A DNA stretch of 64,000 bases from Aedoeadaptatus nemausensis (GCF_903819165.1 NZ_CAIJCS010000009.1:28364-92363); one strand, 5' to 3'; shown: positions 34,286 to 43,804, counted from the stretch's first letter. Program-made: numbers and translations. The notes: generated by a model not told the origin, from the letters alone.

Positions 34286-36673
34286 AAAAATTTCCTCCTT
34301 TTTACCTTCTTTGTCTTTATACCCTTTTACTCCGGGATTATCAATATTATTTTCATTCTTTAAAGAAATTAATTTCGGTTCAACGGAAATCTCACCGGTT
34401 TCCGAACGATCCGCCTCTTCCAACTTTACGAGATTTAAGCGAAGGGCGTTTGTTACGACGAAGACCGAGCTGAAACTCATGGCGAAGGCGGCGATCATGG
34501 GGCTGAGCGTCCAGCCGAAGGATTTATAAAATACCCCTGCCGCCACGGGAATACAAATCACATTGTAGAAGAAGGCCCAGAATAAATTCTGCTTAATGTT
34601 GCGAATGGTGGCTTCGGAAAGTTCCACGCCGCTCACCACATCTAAGAGATCGCTGTGCATTAAGACCACGTCGGCACTTTCCATGGCGATATCCGTTCCG
34701 GCGCCGATGGCAATGCCCACATCGCTTCTAGCAAGGGCCGGGGCGTCGTTAATGCCGTCGCCGACCATAGCGACCTTCCCTTCTTCCTGATACTTCCGCA
34801 CAAAGGCTTCTTTTTCGTCGGGCAGGACGCCGGCGTGAATTTTATCGATGGCGAGATCTTTACCGATCACTTCCGCCGTCTTTTCATTGTCGCCGGTGAG
34901 CATAATAATACGCTTGCCCTTGGCCTTTAGTTTTTCCAGGGCTTCCTTCGAATTTTTCTTCACCACATCTTTCGCGGCGATAAATCCGAACAGCTCTTTC
35001 TCCGTTGCGAAAAAGAGAGGTGTCTTTCCTTCGTTGAGCGTGCGTTGAAGTTCGCCTTCTACGCCGCTTAAAGAATGTCCCAGCTCTTCCATTAAGCGAA
35101 TATTGCCGCCGTAGAAAACTTCGCCGTCGATAGTGGCTTTCAGTCCCCTACCGGGAAGGGCCTCGAAATCTTTTACATCTTCGGCCGCTTTCTCGCCGTA
35201 TTTTCCTTCGAAGCTGCGAATAATACCTTCCGCCAAGGGATGCTCCGAAGGTTTTTCAAGGGCATAGGCCAATTCGAAAAGGGATTCCGCACTTCCATGT
35301 AAGGCAACTACGTCGGTAACGAAGGGCTTACCGTTGGTGATGGTGCCCGTCTTGTCTAAAATCAGTGTATCCACTTCGTGGAGGAGTTCCAAACTTTCCG
35401 CACTCTTGTAGAGCACGCCGGCCTTGGCGCCCTTCCCCGTGCCTACCATAATGGCGACGGGTGTAGCCAGGCCGAGGGCGCAGGGGCAGCTGATGACGAG
35501 AACGGATATGGCGAGACGCAGGGCAAATTCCTTGTCGGCGCCTAGGAAGAGCCACACCGCCGCCGTAATCAGAGAAATGGCGATGACGATGGGCACAAAG
35601 ACCCCGGCCACACGATCGGCGATCTTCGATATAGGTGCCTTCGTGGCATTGGCATCTTCCACGAGCTCGATAATCTTCGAAATGGTCGTGTCGTCGCCCA
35701 CGCGAGTCGCCTCCATTATGAGCCGACCCTGTCCGTTGGTAGTGGCCGCCATAACCTCGTCCCCCGGTCCCTTTTCCACGGGAATGGATTCGCCGCTGAG
35801 AGCCGATTCGTCGATGGCACTTAAACCTTCCACAACCTTTCCGTCTACGGGCACATTTTCTCCGGGACGGAGGACGATTTGATCGCCTATGACGATTTCT
35901 TCTACGGGCAAGACCATTTCCTCGCCGCCGCGAATAACCCTCGCTTCCGAGGGTGTCAAGTCCATAAGGGAGCGAATAGCGTCCGATGTGCGGTGCTTGG
36001 CACGGGCCTCGAGCCACTTGCCGAAGTCGATTAAGACCACGATCATAGCCGCCGATTCAAAATAAAGTTCGTGTCCGTAGTGAAGCACCCGCTCCATATC
36101 CCCGTGGCCGAAGCCATAGGAAAGTTGGAAGATGACGATAATGCCGTAAACATAAGCGGCGCCCGAACCGATGGCGATCAAGGCGTCCATATTCGGATGG
36201 CCCTTCGCCAGGGACTTAAAGCCGTTGATATAGTAATGGCGATTCAAAAACAATATGGCCGTGGCCAACATAAATTGCAGAAGGGCAAAGCTCATTAAAT
36301 TTTCCGTACCCGTTAAAAAACCGGGAACGGGCAGCCCCATCATGGGCCCCATGGCGATGTAGAAGAGGGGGAGAAGCAAGAGAACCGAGGCGATTAGTCG
36401 CTTCTTTTTTTCCGCGAGATCGACTAAAAAGGGATCTTCCGCCGGCTCCTCTTTTTTCTTTCCCTCGGCTTTCTCGGGAAATGCCTTGTATCCCGCGTCG
36501 TCCACCGCCTTTAAAATAGCATTTTCCTTGCCCTCATCGGCGACCACCTTCATGGAATTGGTCAGGAGATTCACCGCTACGGAATGTACCCCTTCCACCT
36601 TGGAAACTTCTCGTTCCACAGCGGCGGAACAGGCGGAGCAGGTCATCCCCTCCACTCTAAATTTTTGTTCCAT
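34079..36673 (-). CDS. copA: copper-exporting P-type ATPase CopA with C-terminal CopZ-like domain
   Basis: This 864-residue P1B-type ATPase exports copper(I). It has an N-terminal metal-binding domain (GMTCSAC near residue 9), the membrane metal site CPCALGLATP, the phosphorylation site DKTGTIT and the hinge GDGINDAPALA. After the last membrane segments a linker (about residues 760-796) leads to a second metal-binding domain (GMSCQHC near residue 806) that looks like a whole CopZ chaperone. The linker end is an in-frame AAGGAGG ribosome binding site before an ATG, so CopZ may also be made alone. ATG at 36673 follows AAGGAGG by 4-5 nt; the open frame extends 9 codons further upstream. Confidence 0.92.
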   Translation of the reverse strand: MEQKFRVEGMTCSACSAAVEREVSKVEGVHSVAVNLLTNSMKVVADEGKENAILKAVDDAGYKAFPEKAEGKKKEEPAEDPFLVDLAEKKKRLIASVLLLLPLFYIAMGPMMGLPVPGFLTGTENLMSFALLQFMLATAILFLNRHYYINGFKSLAKGHPNMDALIAIGSGAAYVYGIIVIFQLSYGFGHGDMERVLHYGHELYFESAAMIVVLIDFGKWLEARAKHRTSDAIRSLMDLTPSEARVIRGGEEMVLPVEEIVIGDQIVLRPGENVPVDGKVVEGLSAIDESALSGESIPVEKGPGDEVMAATTNGQGRLIMEATRVGDDTTISKIIELVEDANATKAPISKIADRVAGVFVPIVIAISLITAAVWLFLGADKEFALRLAISVLVISCPCALGLATPVAIMVGTGKGAKAGVLYKSAESLELLHEVDTLILDKTGTITNGKPFVTDVVALHGSAESLFELAYALEKPSEHPLAEGIIRSFEGKYGEKAAEDVKDFEALPGRGLKATIDGEVFYGGNIRLMEELGHSLSGVEGELQRTLNEGKTPLFFATEKELFGFIAAKDVVKKNSKEALEKLKAKGKRIIMLTGDNEKTAEVIGKDLAIDKIHAGVLPDEKEAFVRKYQEEGKVAMVGDGINDAPALARSDVGIAIGAGTDIAMESADVVLMHSDLLDVVSGVELSEATIRNIKQNLFWAFFYNVICIPVAAGVFYKSFGWTLSPMIAAFAMSFSSVFVVTNALRLNLVKLEEADRSETGEISVEPKLISLKNENNIDNPGVKGYKDKEGKKEEIFMEHKTLTIEGMSCQHCVGRVEKALNDLDGVKATVTLEPGEAKVEGANLSEDVLKKAVEDAGYTVVSVA

Positions 36674-36692
36674 AAAACCTCCTTTTTCTATA

Positions 36693-36720
36693 AAATACAT
36701 TACCTTTCATTCATGTATTT
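36693..36720 (-). promoter_or_regulatory. candidate copper-responsive operator
   Basis: AAATACAT and ATGTATTT form a perfect 8-bp inverted repeat with a 12-nt spacer, between the copA promoter and start codon. It is a plausible repressor site (CopY- or CsoR-like), but no regulator gene is adjacent. Confidence 0.4.
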
Positions 36721-36722
36721 AT

Positions 36723-36751
36723 ATCCTACCAATTCACTTGGCAATTGTCAA
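36723..36751 (-). promoter_or_regulatory. promoter of copA
   Basis: TTGACA, 17 nt, TAGGAT on the minus strand; the -35 box overlaps the addA stop codon. Confidence 0.55.
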
Positions 36752-39570
36752 TTTTCCCCGGCCTCTGCGAGGAGTTTTTCTATGGCCTTTTCCTCATCCG
36801 ATCTTATCTCCACTTTATGGAAATTTCCGTCCGCCGAAGTCCAGAGATAAAGATCGGGTATCTCCCCTTTAATAGACTCATAGGCCTTGCCGTAAAGGGC
36901 GATCTGCAGGCGGTATTGATCGATCAGATGAGATCCTATGCCCCGCTCTCCGGTTTTAAAGTCCACAACGGCCGGGCGACCGTCGATGATCCGAAGCTGA
37001 TCGTAAAATCCTTCCAAAGTAACCTTCCCGAAGTTGGCGGAGAAGGGTATTTCCGTGCCGAGAATTTCCGCCCCTTCCAGTGTGCGATCATAGCGATCCA
37101 TGGCTTCCTTTAAACGGACAATATTGATGCCGAGAGATTCTCCTCGCTTTAAAATTCGCACCTTTAAATCCTCGTCGGGGCTTTTTGCCCTCTGGGCATA
37201 GTGGTGAAAGAGGGTACCGAAGGCCAGGTAATTCTCTCCACTGCCCTTGCCTTGCTCGAGAATCTTCTCTTCCCGTTCGCGCAACAAGCCGCTGGCAGAC
37301 ACCACCTTCCGCTTATTGAGGCGAATCGGCGCTCGCTCGGAGATCGACACAAGGGGATCTTCTTCAATTGGAGACGGTACCATTTCCCTTACGTCCTCTT
37401 CCTCGAATTCGACCCCTTCTAAATAAGACAGGAGACCTGCCGAACTTTCCTTCGACTTGATGAGATAAAGATAGTTTTCCGCCCGCGTCATGGCCACGTA
37501 GAGCAGACGGCGAATTTCCTCCCGATTCTCTGCTTTTTGAATCTCCCGATTAAGATCATAGACAGCCGACGATCCGGGTCTGCGAATGCCCGCGCCGTAC
37601 TTGGCCGAGTAATTAAAGAGTCCCCCTTCCCCTCGCTCCTTGGCGAATAGATTGCCTATGTAGACTCTCTCGTATTCCAGACCCTTGGCGCCGTGCATGG
37701 TGGAAATGTCGATATCCGCCTCGCCGCCGAACACCGCTTCCCCCACCTTCTCCCGCTCCGAATCTTTCGTCACCTGATCCAAAAAGCCTTCGATACTATG
37801 GCTTTCACCCTCGTAAGCTTCCGCAAGGGACAGAAAGGCGTCTACATTGGCCACGCCCTGTTCCCCTCTTCGGCGGAACACATGGTGGTAATAGCCGCTC
37901 CAATCCACAAGTTCCTTCAAAAAAACATAGGGAGAACGGAGAGATTCCCGCTCTTTTAAAAACTCCTCGAAACGCAGCCGACGGGCCATGGCATCGTCGC
38001 CGAGAGGAAGGCCCTTTTTCGAGCGGTAGAGATCCTCCCTGGACCAGCCCACGAAAGGCGAGCGTAAAGCGGCGAGGGAAAGATTCCCCTTGGCTTTCGC
38101 TTCCAGGGCGATGACGAGATCTCGCACTTCCCTGGCCTCGTAAAAGCCGTCGGAACTTCTGTTGCGATAGCGAATCCCCTGCTCCCGAAACACCTCTTCG
38201 TAGATGCTCATCCATTTTTTCCGCCAAAGGAGAAGGGCCCGGGAAGAGGCGGGGTGCTTGCGAATATCCTCGGCGATCCAAAGAGCTTCCCTTCGAATGG
38301 AATCTTCATCATCTTCCCCTTCGCCCACGTCGATTCCGCGGCACTCCCATTCCCCTTCCCCATGGCCGATGACCTCATCGCCTCTGAAAAGATCGGCGAA
38401 GTAATCTTTTATAGTGCCCACGAGCTCAGCGTGGGAGCGGTAATTGTTCACGAGGGCCATGGACGTGGCCCCATCTTTTACCATCTCCTCGCCGAAAGAT
38501 TGACTCGTCATTAAATCGGCGCCCCGAAAGCCGTAGATAGACTGCTTCTTATCGCCCACGATAAAGAGCGTGCTATCCCCTTTCAGTGCCTTCAGCAGAC
38601 GAATCTGGAGCGGGTTCGTGTCTTGAAACTCGTCCACGAGTAAATGATCGTAAGCGGGTGCGGCCACCCCCGATTCCAAAAGAGCCGTGGCCTTTTCCAG
38701 GAGATCCTGAAAATCCACGACGCCCCTTTCCCCCTTCGCCTTGCGATAAGATGCGTCCAGCAGTTTCAGCGTGTTGTTGATAGATTCTATATAGGGCTTA
38801 TTTTCCCCTTCGTATAAGAGCCCGAGCTTTTCTTTTAAAACTTTAAACTCCTCGTTTAAAGGGCCTTTCGCCGCGGCGAGTCTGCCGATGGCAGGGAAGT
38901 TTTCGAAATAAGCGAGCTGCTCTTCAGGACTCATGGTTTTTAGAGCTTCGATGCCCAGCGTTTCCAAATACTTGTGCGTCTTGGAGCTTCCGGAGCCGAT
39001 GGCCATACGAAGTCTCTCCGTAAAATCGAGCCACTCCCCTAGAACCTCGTCGCCTATTTTCTCTGCCGGACGAAGTTTGTGGAGCACGCCCTTGGTGCGG
39101 TACTTGTCGTAGGATTCTACAAAGCCATATTTCACCCCTTCCGGAGAAATATCCGCCCCTTCCATTAAATCCAAGAGCATCTCGTCGGAAAAAACCTCCG
39201 GCGCCACCTCGTCGAAACTCCACTCCAAAAGAGCCCGGGCTTCCCCCTCGTTTAACTGCTCCATAGCTTCCAGAGTGTCCGCTTCAATATCGTAGAGGGA
39301 AAGAAGATGGCGACAGAAACCGTCGATGGTCATCACCGTCACCCGACCCGGCGCGATCTCTCCGAGGGCCGATTCGATCCGCGCCCCCATTTCCTCGGCG
39401 GCACGATTGGTAAAGGTAATGGCGAGGACCCGGTCGTCGGTCTCCTCCAAAATATGCTTCACCCGCTCCGTCAGCACACGGGTCTTCCCCGCTCCGGCGC
39501 CGGCGGTAAGGAATATGGAGCGATCGTAGCCCGTAGCGGCCGCTTCCTGCTCCTTATCTAATCGAAACAT
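36748..39570 (-). CDS. addA: ATP-dependent helicase/nuclease subunit AddA
   Basis: This 940-residue protein combines an SF1A helicase with a C-terminal nuclease for recombinational repair of double-strand ends. Helicase motifs: I LTAGAGAGKTRVL near residue 20, II LLVDEFQDTNPLQ, III GDKKQSIYGFRGAD, V STMHGAKGLEYERVY and VI RRLLYVAMTRAENYLYL. The nuclease motif is PAVVDFKTGE near residue 880. It is shorter than the usual 1200 residues of Bacillus AddA. AAGGAG precedes the ATG, which overlaps the end of addB by 13 nt. Confidence 0.88.
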   Translation of the reverse strand: MFRLDKEQEAAATGYDRSIFLTAGAGAGKTRVLTERVKHILEETDDRVLAITFTNRAAEEMGARIESALGEIAPGRVTVMTIDGFCRHLLSLYDIEADTLEAMEQLNEGEARALLEWSFDEVAPEVFSDEMLLDLMEGADISPEGVKYGFVESYDKYRTKGVLHKLRPAEKIGDEVLGEWLDFTERLRMAIGSGSSKTHKYLETLGIEALKTMSPEEQLAYFENFPAIGRLAAAKGPLNEEFKVLKEKLGLLYEGENKPYIESINNTLKLLDASYRKAKGERGVVDFQDLLEKATALLESGVAAPAYDHLLVDEFQDTNPLQIRLLKALKGDSTLFIVGDKKQSIYGFRGADLMTSQSFGEEMVKDGATSMALVNNYRSHAELVGTIKDYFADLFRGDEVIGHGEGEWECRGIDVGEGEDDEDSIRREALWIAEDIRKHPASSRALLLWRKKWMSIYEEVFREQGIRYRNRSSDGFYEAREVRDLVIALEAKAKGNLSLAALRSPFVGWSREDLYRSKKGLPLGDDAMARRLRFEEFLKERESLRSPYVFLKELVDWSGYYHHVFRRRGEQGVANVDAFLSLAEAYEGESHSIEGFLDQVTKDSEREKVGEAVFGGEADIDISTMHGAKGLEYERVYIGNLFAKERGEGGLFNYSAKYGAGIRRPGSSAVYDLNREIQKAENREEIRRLLYVAMTRAENYLYLIKSKESSAGLLSYLEGVEFEEEDVREMVPSPIEEDPLVSISERAPIRLNKRKVVSASGLLREREEKILEQGKGSGENYLAFGTLFHHYAQRAKSPDEDLKVRILKRGESLGINIVRLKEAMDRYDRTLEGAEILGTEIPFSANFGKVTLEGFYDQLRIIDGRPAVVDFKTGERGIGSHLIDQYRLQIALYGKAYESIKGEIPDLYLWTSADGNFHKVEIRSDEEKAIEKLLAEAGEN

Positions 39571-42065
39571 AAACTCTCCTTTCTACAAAGATCGACGAAA
39601 TCACAGTACTCGCATACGGTCTCATTATTGGGCTTGGCGGGAAAATCACCGGCGACCATGGAATCGATGGCCTCCTGAAGAGCCTTCTCCGCCCCGTCTA
39701 AAAAAGCGGCGAATTCCTCTTCCGAAAGCCCCCGCTCTTTCCGCAGCCGGTAATAACCGCCGGCGTCTTCCACATTCCGAAGCATCACCGATTCCGCTCC
39801 TTTTTCAATGGAAACATATTCGAGAGACACCACCTTCTTGTCGATAAAGCGGCGCGCCCCCGCATACATAGCGAGCTGCATGGCCTCGTAAGCCATAATG
39901 GATTTGAAGGAGGGCGTGTTCTTCGTCTTGTAATCGATCAACACCTCCCGTCCCTCGCCGTCTTCATCGATGCGGTCGATTACCCCTCGCACGGAGTAAT
40001 CCCCGAAGGGATAGGTAAAGGGCGCCTCGAACCGCGTCGGGCGAAATCCCTTGTTTCGCTTCTCGTCGGCGAGACGCTTTTCTTCGTTTTCGATAGTGGC
40101 GAGAAGGGCCCGCAGCATATCTCGCTTTAAGATCGGGCGAAGATAATCCGCCACCGTATGGCCCACGGTGGAGTCGAAACCTCTTGCGAGAGCCTCTTCA
40201 AGTTCCCCTTTCTCCAGATTCCCTTGAAAGTAACGGGCCAGAAGATCGTGGTTAAGATTCCCCGTGGATAAACGGCGCTCGCGTATAAGCCCGTCTACCT
40301 CCTGATTCAGCACGCGACCGGCGAAGTATTTAAAGGGGCAGGACAAATAGAGATCCACGGCGGAAGGAGAGAAAGAAGCCCCCTGCATTTCCTCCAGGCG
40401 ATGGGCTCGCGCTTCCTCGCCGAAGCCCTCTTCCGATGTCGAGAGCATGCCTTTATTGGGGAACACTTCACCCCCTTCGTCCAGGTCTACCACATCCCCT
40501 TTAAATTGCGCAAAAAGAGACGCCGCTTCCCCGTCGCCCCATTTATAGAGGAACGCTTCCTTCGCCGATGCGACGGAATAGGAAAGGGCCAAACTGTCCC
40601 GTTCGGGAGAAAGATAATCGGGAAAGAGCCCCGCCTTTTGCAAAGGTTCGATATTGGTGTAATGAACCAGATCATTTTCGCCGGCCGCGCAGGGGAAGCG
40701 ATGGTCCAAGCCGAGTACGTAAAGCACATCGTAATCATAGCCGAAGCCCGCCGTAAGGGAAGTGACATTCACCCCTTCCTGCCGCTGTCCTTCCATACCG
40801 CTTCTGAGGATCGACTCAAATTCCTCGCCGGTCAGCTCCCCGTAATCCCTGGCCTTAGATTCAATGGCATGGAGCAAAATCTCCCGACTTTCGGGATCGA
40901 GGATATGTGAGATCTCCTCTGTCCGCCGAGCGAAATCATGGAAACTGCCTTTACCGAAGCCCGAAAGCTTCTCCAAATAGTCCATGGAGCTGAAGAGCAG
41001 ATCCTTTTCCTCCTCCTCTAAAAAAAGGCGGAGAGATCGGCGACTCTCCCAGTCGGAAAGATCGTCCATGCCCACGCTCTCTAAAATCTGCGCCAATCGC
41101 CTACCTTCTTCCATAGCGCACAAAGGCGAACGTAAAAAGGCCGCCAAATTGGGGATCTTGTCGTCCAATCGCCAAAAAAGGCGTAGCAAGTCGAAAACCC
41201 CGTTCTCGTCAAGGGGAAGAACTTCCCGGGCCACGGGAATCCCCGCAAGATCGAAGCTCTTCTCAACCCCTTCTCTATCTTCCGAATGGAGCACCATGAC
41301 GCCCATCTTTAAGTCCGGGCGAGCAACCAGGCGGTGGTACACATCCTCCACGACATGGCGCAAGGCCCGCTCCCGCTGAAGAGACTTCGACGCCGTAAGC
41401 TTAACCTCGTCCACATCCCCGTCCATAAAAATTACGGGCGACAGACGCTCCTTTAAAAAGCGGGTCGCAGAGTCGTCGTAGCCCTTAAAAGGCAGATAGA
41501 CTTGCAGGTCGCAAACCTCGTCCAATTTATATAAAAGAGCCCACTCGTCCCGGGAAAAGCCCGTAAAGCCGAAGACATGGTAAACCCGCTTTTCGTAAAC
41601 CTTAGAGGCGAGAGCCTCCTTCGTAATCGAAAGCTTGCCCCGGAAATTCGCTTCCCGGCAGGCCTTTTCATAGCAATCGAAAAGCTCGGGAATCTCCCCT
41701 CGCCAGGAATAGGGAAGTTCCTCGTAATTTACACCTTCCACATCCATAGCTTCTATTAGGCGAAAGAGAGATTGCAGCTTCTCCAAAGATTCCACGGCTC
41801 GAAACACCGTATTGCTTTCCCGCAGATACTTGCGGAAATAAAAGAGGGCCTCCCCTTCGCCCCGGGGAGCGTCGATGGCGAGGATCTCCGTCAGATCGTC
41901 GAAAGTGAAAAAGTCGATATGGAGAAAACCGCCCCGATCCCTCAAAAAATCCTTCGCACGGGCAATTTGAGCCAGATTGGGCATCAAAACGGCGCGCCGA
42001 CCGGCTACATCTTCCCGAAAAAGACACTCCGGACCGGCACCTAAAGGCAATTCATAACACTTCAC
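39558..42065 (-). CDS. addB: PD-(D/E)XK nuclease protein, AddB-like subunit
   Basis: This 835-residue protein is the partner of AddA. Its C-terminal third holds a nuclease domain: YSVRGVIDRIDED and VLIDYKTKN carry the catalytic acids and lysine, followed by AMQLAMYAGA. Four cysteines (LSCPFKYF near residue 572; CEYCDFVDLC near the end) fit the iron-sulfur cluster that AddB uses for DNA binding. No ATP-binding P-loop is visible at the N terminus, whereas many AddB proteins keep one, and it is shorter than the usual 1150 residues. GTG start with GGAGGG upstream. Confidence 0.8.
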   Translation of the reverse strand: MKCYELPLGAGPECLFREDVAGRRAVLMPNLAQIARAKDFLRDRGGFLHIDFFTFDDLTEILAIDAPRGEGEALFYFRKYLRESNTVFRAVESLEKLQSLFRLIEAMDVEGVNYEELPYSWRGEIPELFDCYEKACREANFRGKLSITKEALASKVYEKRVYHVFGFTGFSRDEWALLYKLDEVCDLQVYLPFKGYDDSATRFLKERLSPVIFMDGDVDEVKLTASKSLQRERALRHVVEDVYHRLVARPDLKMGVMVLHSEDREGVEKSFDLAGIPVAREVLPLDENGVFDLLRLFWRLDDKIPNLAAFLRSPLCAMEEGRRLAQILESVGMDDLSDWESRRSLRLFLEEEEKDLLFSSMDYLEKLSGFGKGSFHDFARRTEEISHILDPESREILLHAIESKARDYGELTGEEFESILRSGMEGQRQEGVNVTSLTAGFGYDYDVLYVLGLDHRFPCAAGENDLVHYTNIEPLQKAGLFPDYLSPERDSLALSYSVASAKEAFLYKWGDGEAASLFAQFKGDVVDLDEGGEVFPNKGMLSTSEEGFGEEARAHRLEEMQGASFSPSAVDLYLSCPFKYFAGRVLNQEVDGLIRERRLSTGNLNHDLLARYFQGNLEKGELEEALARGFDSTVGHTVADYLRPILKRDMLRALLATIENEEKRLADEKRNKGFRPTRFEAPFTYPFGDYSVRGVIDRIDEDGEGREVLIDYKTKNTPSFKSIMAYEAMQLAMYAGARRFIDKKVVSLEYVSIEKGAESVMLRNVEDAGGYYRLRKERGLSEEEFAAFLDGAEKALQEAIDSMVAGDFPAKPNNETVCEYCDFVDLCRKESLCFD

Positions 42066-42075
42066 AAAAACCCTC

Positions 42076-43017
42076 CTACTTATAGCGCAGACCTGCGGAG
42101 TTCATGGCGTCCCTAAACTTGCCCCCCGGCTCGGAAATAACCACCTTCTCGGAAAAATCACCGTAATCGGAAGGCGGAAAGACCAGGCGATAGGCGTGGA
42201 GCAATTGGTGATGCAGCTCCGGGAAGCGGCGGCTCTTCTTGCCGTACTTCTGATCCCCTACGATGGGGTGGCCGATGGAAGCCAGCTGCTGGCGAATTTG
42301 ATGGGTACGTCCGGTAACCAGCTCCGCCTCCAGGAGGGTAAAGCCGTTTTTATAATCCAAAGGCCTGTAAATACCCTTGGCATACTTGCCGTCCTCCCCT
42401 TCCACCATGCGGTTCTTGTCCCCTTGCTTTTCCAATCGGTTTTCCACCGTCTCTTCCGATTTCAAATGCCCTTCCACAATGGTGAGATAATACTTTTCCA
42501 GCTTTCGCTCCCGAATCCACTCATTGGCGTCCCGGAGCCCTTCCGCCGTCTTGGCACCCAAGATCAAACCGCTGGTATTTCGGTCCAGACGATTGCAGAT
42601 CGAGGGAATAAAAGTATTTTCCAGACGGGGATTATAAGATTTCGTGTGGATCAAATAAGTGATCATATCGTCCACCATATTCCGCTCGAACTTCTTCCCC
42701 GTACCGTGACTCAAAACCCCTACGGGCTTTTCCATCACGATAAAATCATCACTTTCCGCCACGATCTTCGGGAACCGGCCGGCGATCTTGCGAGGCGTCT
42801 TGGAAAACTTGGCGATGGTCTCGTCGGAAAAATAAACCTCCACCACATCGCCCACTTCCAACACATCCTCTTCCTTCGCCTTCTTGCCGTTTACCGTAAT
42901 ATTTTTCTTTCGAATCGATTTATATAAAAGCGACGCCTTCGCCTTGGGTAAAAGCTTGCGCACATAGCGATCCAATCGCATGCCGGCGTCATTTATGTCA
43001 ATTTCATAACTGGTCAC
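42076..43017 (-). CDS. RluA-family 23S rRNA pseudouridine synthase
   Basis: This 313-residue enzyme converts uridine to pseudouridine in RNA. An S4 RNA-binding domain covers residues about 10-75 (MRLDRYVRKLLPKAK), and the catalytic domain has NRLDRNTSGLILGAK near residue 140 with the catalytic aspartate, plus TGRTHQIRQQLASIGHPIVGD near 235. The family is RluC/RluD-like; the exact target site is not readable. GTG start with GGAGGGG upstream. It lies 10 nt before addB. Confidence 0.88.
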   Translation of the reverse strand: MTSYEIDINDAGMRLDRYVRKLLPKAKASLLYKSIRKKNITVNGKKAKEEDVLEVGDVVEVYFSDETIAKFSKTPRKIAGRFPKIVAESDDFIVMEKPVGVLSHGTGKKFERNMVDDMITYLIHTKSYNPRLENTFIPSICNRLDRNTSGLILGAKTAEGLRDANEWIRERKLEKYYLTIVEGHLKSEETVENRLEKQGDKNRMVEGEDGKYAKGIYRPLDYKNGFTLLEAELVTGRTHQIRQQLASIGHPIVGDQKYGKKSRRFPELHHQLLHAYRLVFPPSDYGDFSEKVVISEPGGKFRDAMNSAGLRYK

Positions 43018-43045
43018 GGGATCCCCTCCTTCTGCGGAATTCCTA

Positions 43046-43054
43046 TGGTATAAT
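43046..43054 (+). promoter_or_regulatory. extended -10 promoter of the MltG-like gene
   Basis: TG-G-TATAAT about 53 nt before the ATG at 43108; no clear -35 box. Confidence 0.55.
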
Positions 43055-43107
43055 GATTCTATATATTGATTATAACGAAATAAAAGATAAAAAGGAAAAG
43101 AGGCACT

Positions 43108-43779
43108 ATGAACTTCAACGGAAAACTCTCAAAGGCCTTCGTGGGCCTGTTGCGCTTGATCGGAGTGCTGCTCATTATCCTCGTTTTGCTCTTTATTATT
43201 AAATGGCGCATGAACCACATGTTTGCTATGATGACGCCGGAGGAAAAAAAGGAAACGAGCATCACCGAAGAAATTAAATCGTCGAAAGATCAGTTGAATA
43301 AAATCAGCGACGTGGCGAAAGACGCTTCCAAGGAAAGTACCCTTATTAAATTGGAAGATACCAATGTGGAAGCCGTGGCCGAACAGCTGAAAAAAGAAGG
43401 GCTCATTCGCGACAAGGCCGCCTTCGTCAATATGGCGACCCAATCGGGACTCGCCGATTACATTACCGCCGGCAGCTACGAAATTCCGGCAGGCACATCG
43501 GCGGAAAGCATTATTAAAAAGATTACGGAAACGGGACTGCAAAAAGCCACCCGCACCGTGGTCCTCGAAATTCCCGCCCATGCCAACGACGAAATCATCG
43601 CGAGCATCGTGGCCAAGGAAGACCTTGTCGCCGACGAGTATACCTTCCTGGAGATGATTAGAGAGCAGGGCGCCGTGCCTAAGATCAAACCGGGCGGCTA
43701 CACCATACACGCACCCCTTCCGCCCCAAGAGCTCCTTGACACCCTCATGCAATACGACCCGACACAACAAGCACAGTAA
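43108..43779 (+). CDS. membrane-anchored protein with two MltG/YceG-type LysM-like units, no catalytic domain
   Basis: This 223-residue protein has a cytoplasmic start, one membrane segment (residues about 14-33) and an extracellular part of two similar units. Unit 1 runs about 77-140 (TNVEAVAEQLKKEGLI ... ITAGSYEIPAG), unit 2 about 150-215 (ANDEIIASIVAKEDLV ... IKPGGYTIHAP). Both resemble the LysM-like region of the endolytic transglycosylase MltG, which binds peptidoglycan. The catalytic region of MltG is missing, so it may bind the wall without cutting. GAGG lies 4 nt before the ATG. Confidence 0.65.
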   Translation: MNFNGKLSKAFVGLLRLIGVLLIILVLLFIIKWRMNHMFAMMTPEEKKETSITEEIKSSKDQLNKISDVAKDASKESTLIKLEDTNVEAVAEQLKKEGLIRDKAAFVNMATQSGLADYITAGSYEIPAGTSAESIIKKITETGLQKATRTVVLEIPAHANDEIIASIVAKEDLVADEYTFLEMIREQGAVPKIKPGGYTIHAPLPPQELLDTLMQYDPTQQAQ

Positions 43780-43783
43780 AAAT

Positions 43784-43804
43784 GACCCGAAAGGGTCTTT
43801 TTAT
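43784..43804 (+). terminator. terminator after the MltG-like gene
   Basis: GACCC-GAAA-GGGTC followed by a T run, 4 nt after the stop codon. Confidence 0.9.

Noticed and set aside
43129..43770. 213-aa open frame opposite the MltG-like gene
   Set aside because: Histidine- and phenylalanine-rich shadow of the plus-strand gene, which has promoter, ribosome binding site and terminator.
43108..43779. Functional MltG transglycosylase
   Set aside because: Too short, no catalytic domain, and the glutamate in the similar short stretch is replaced by alanine.
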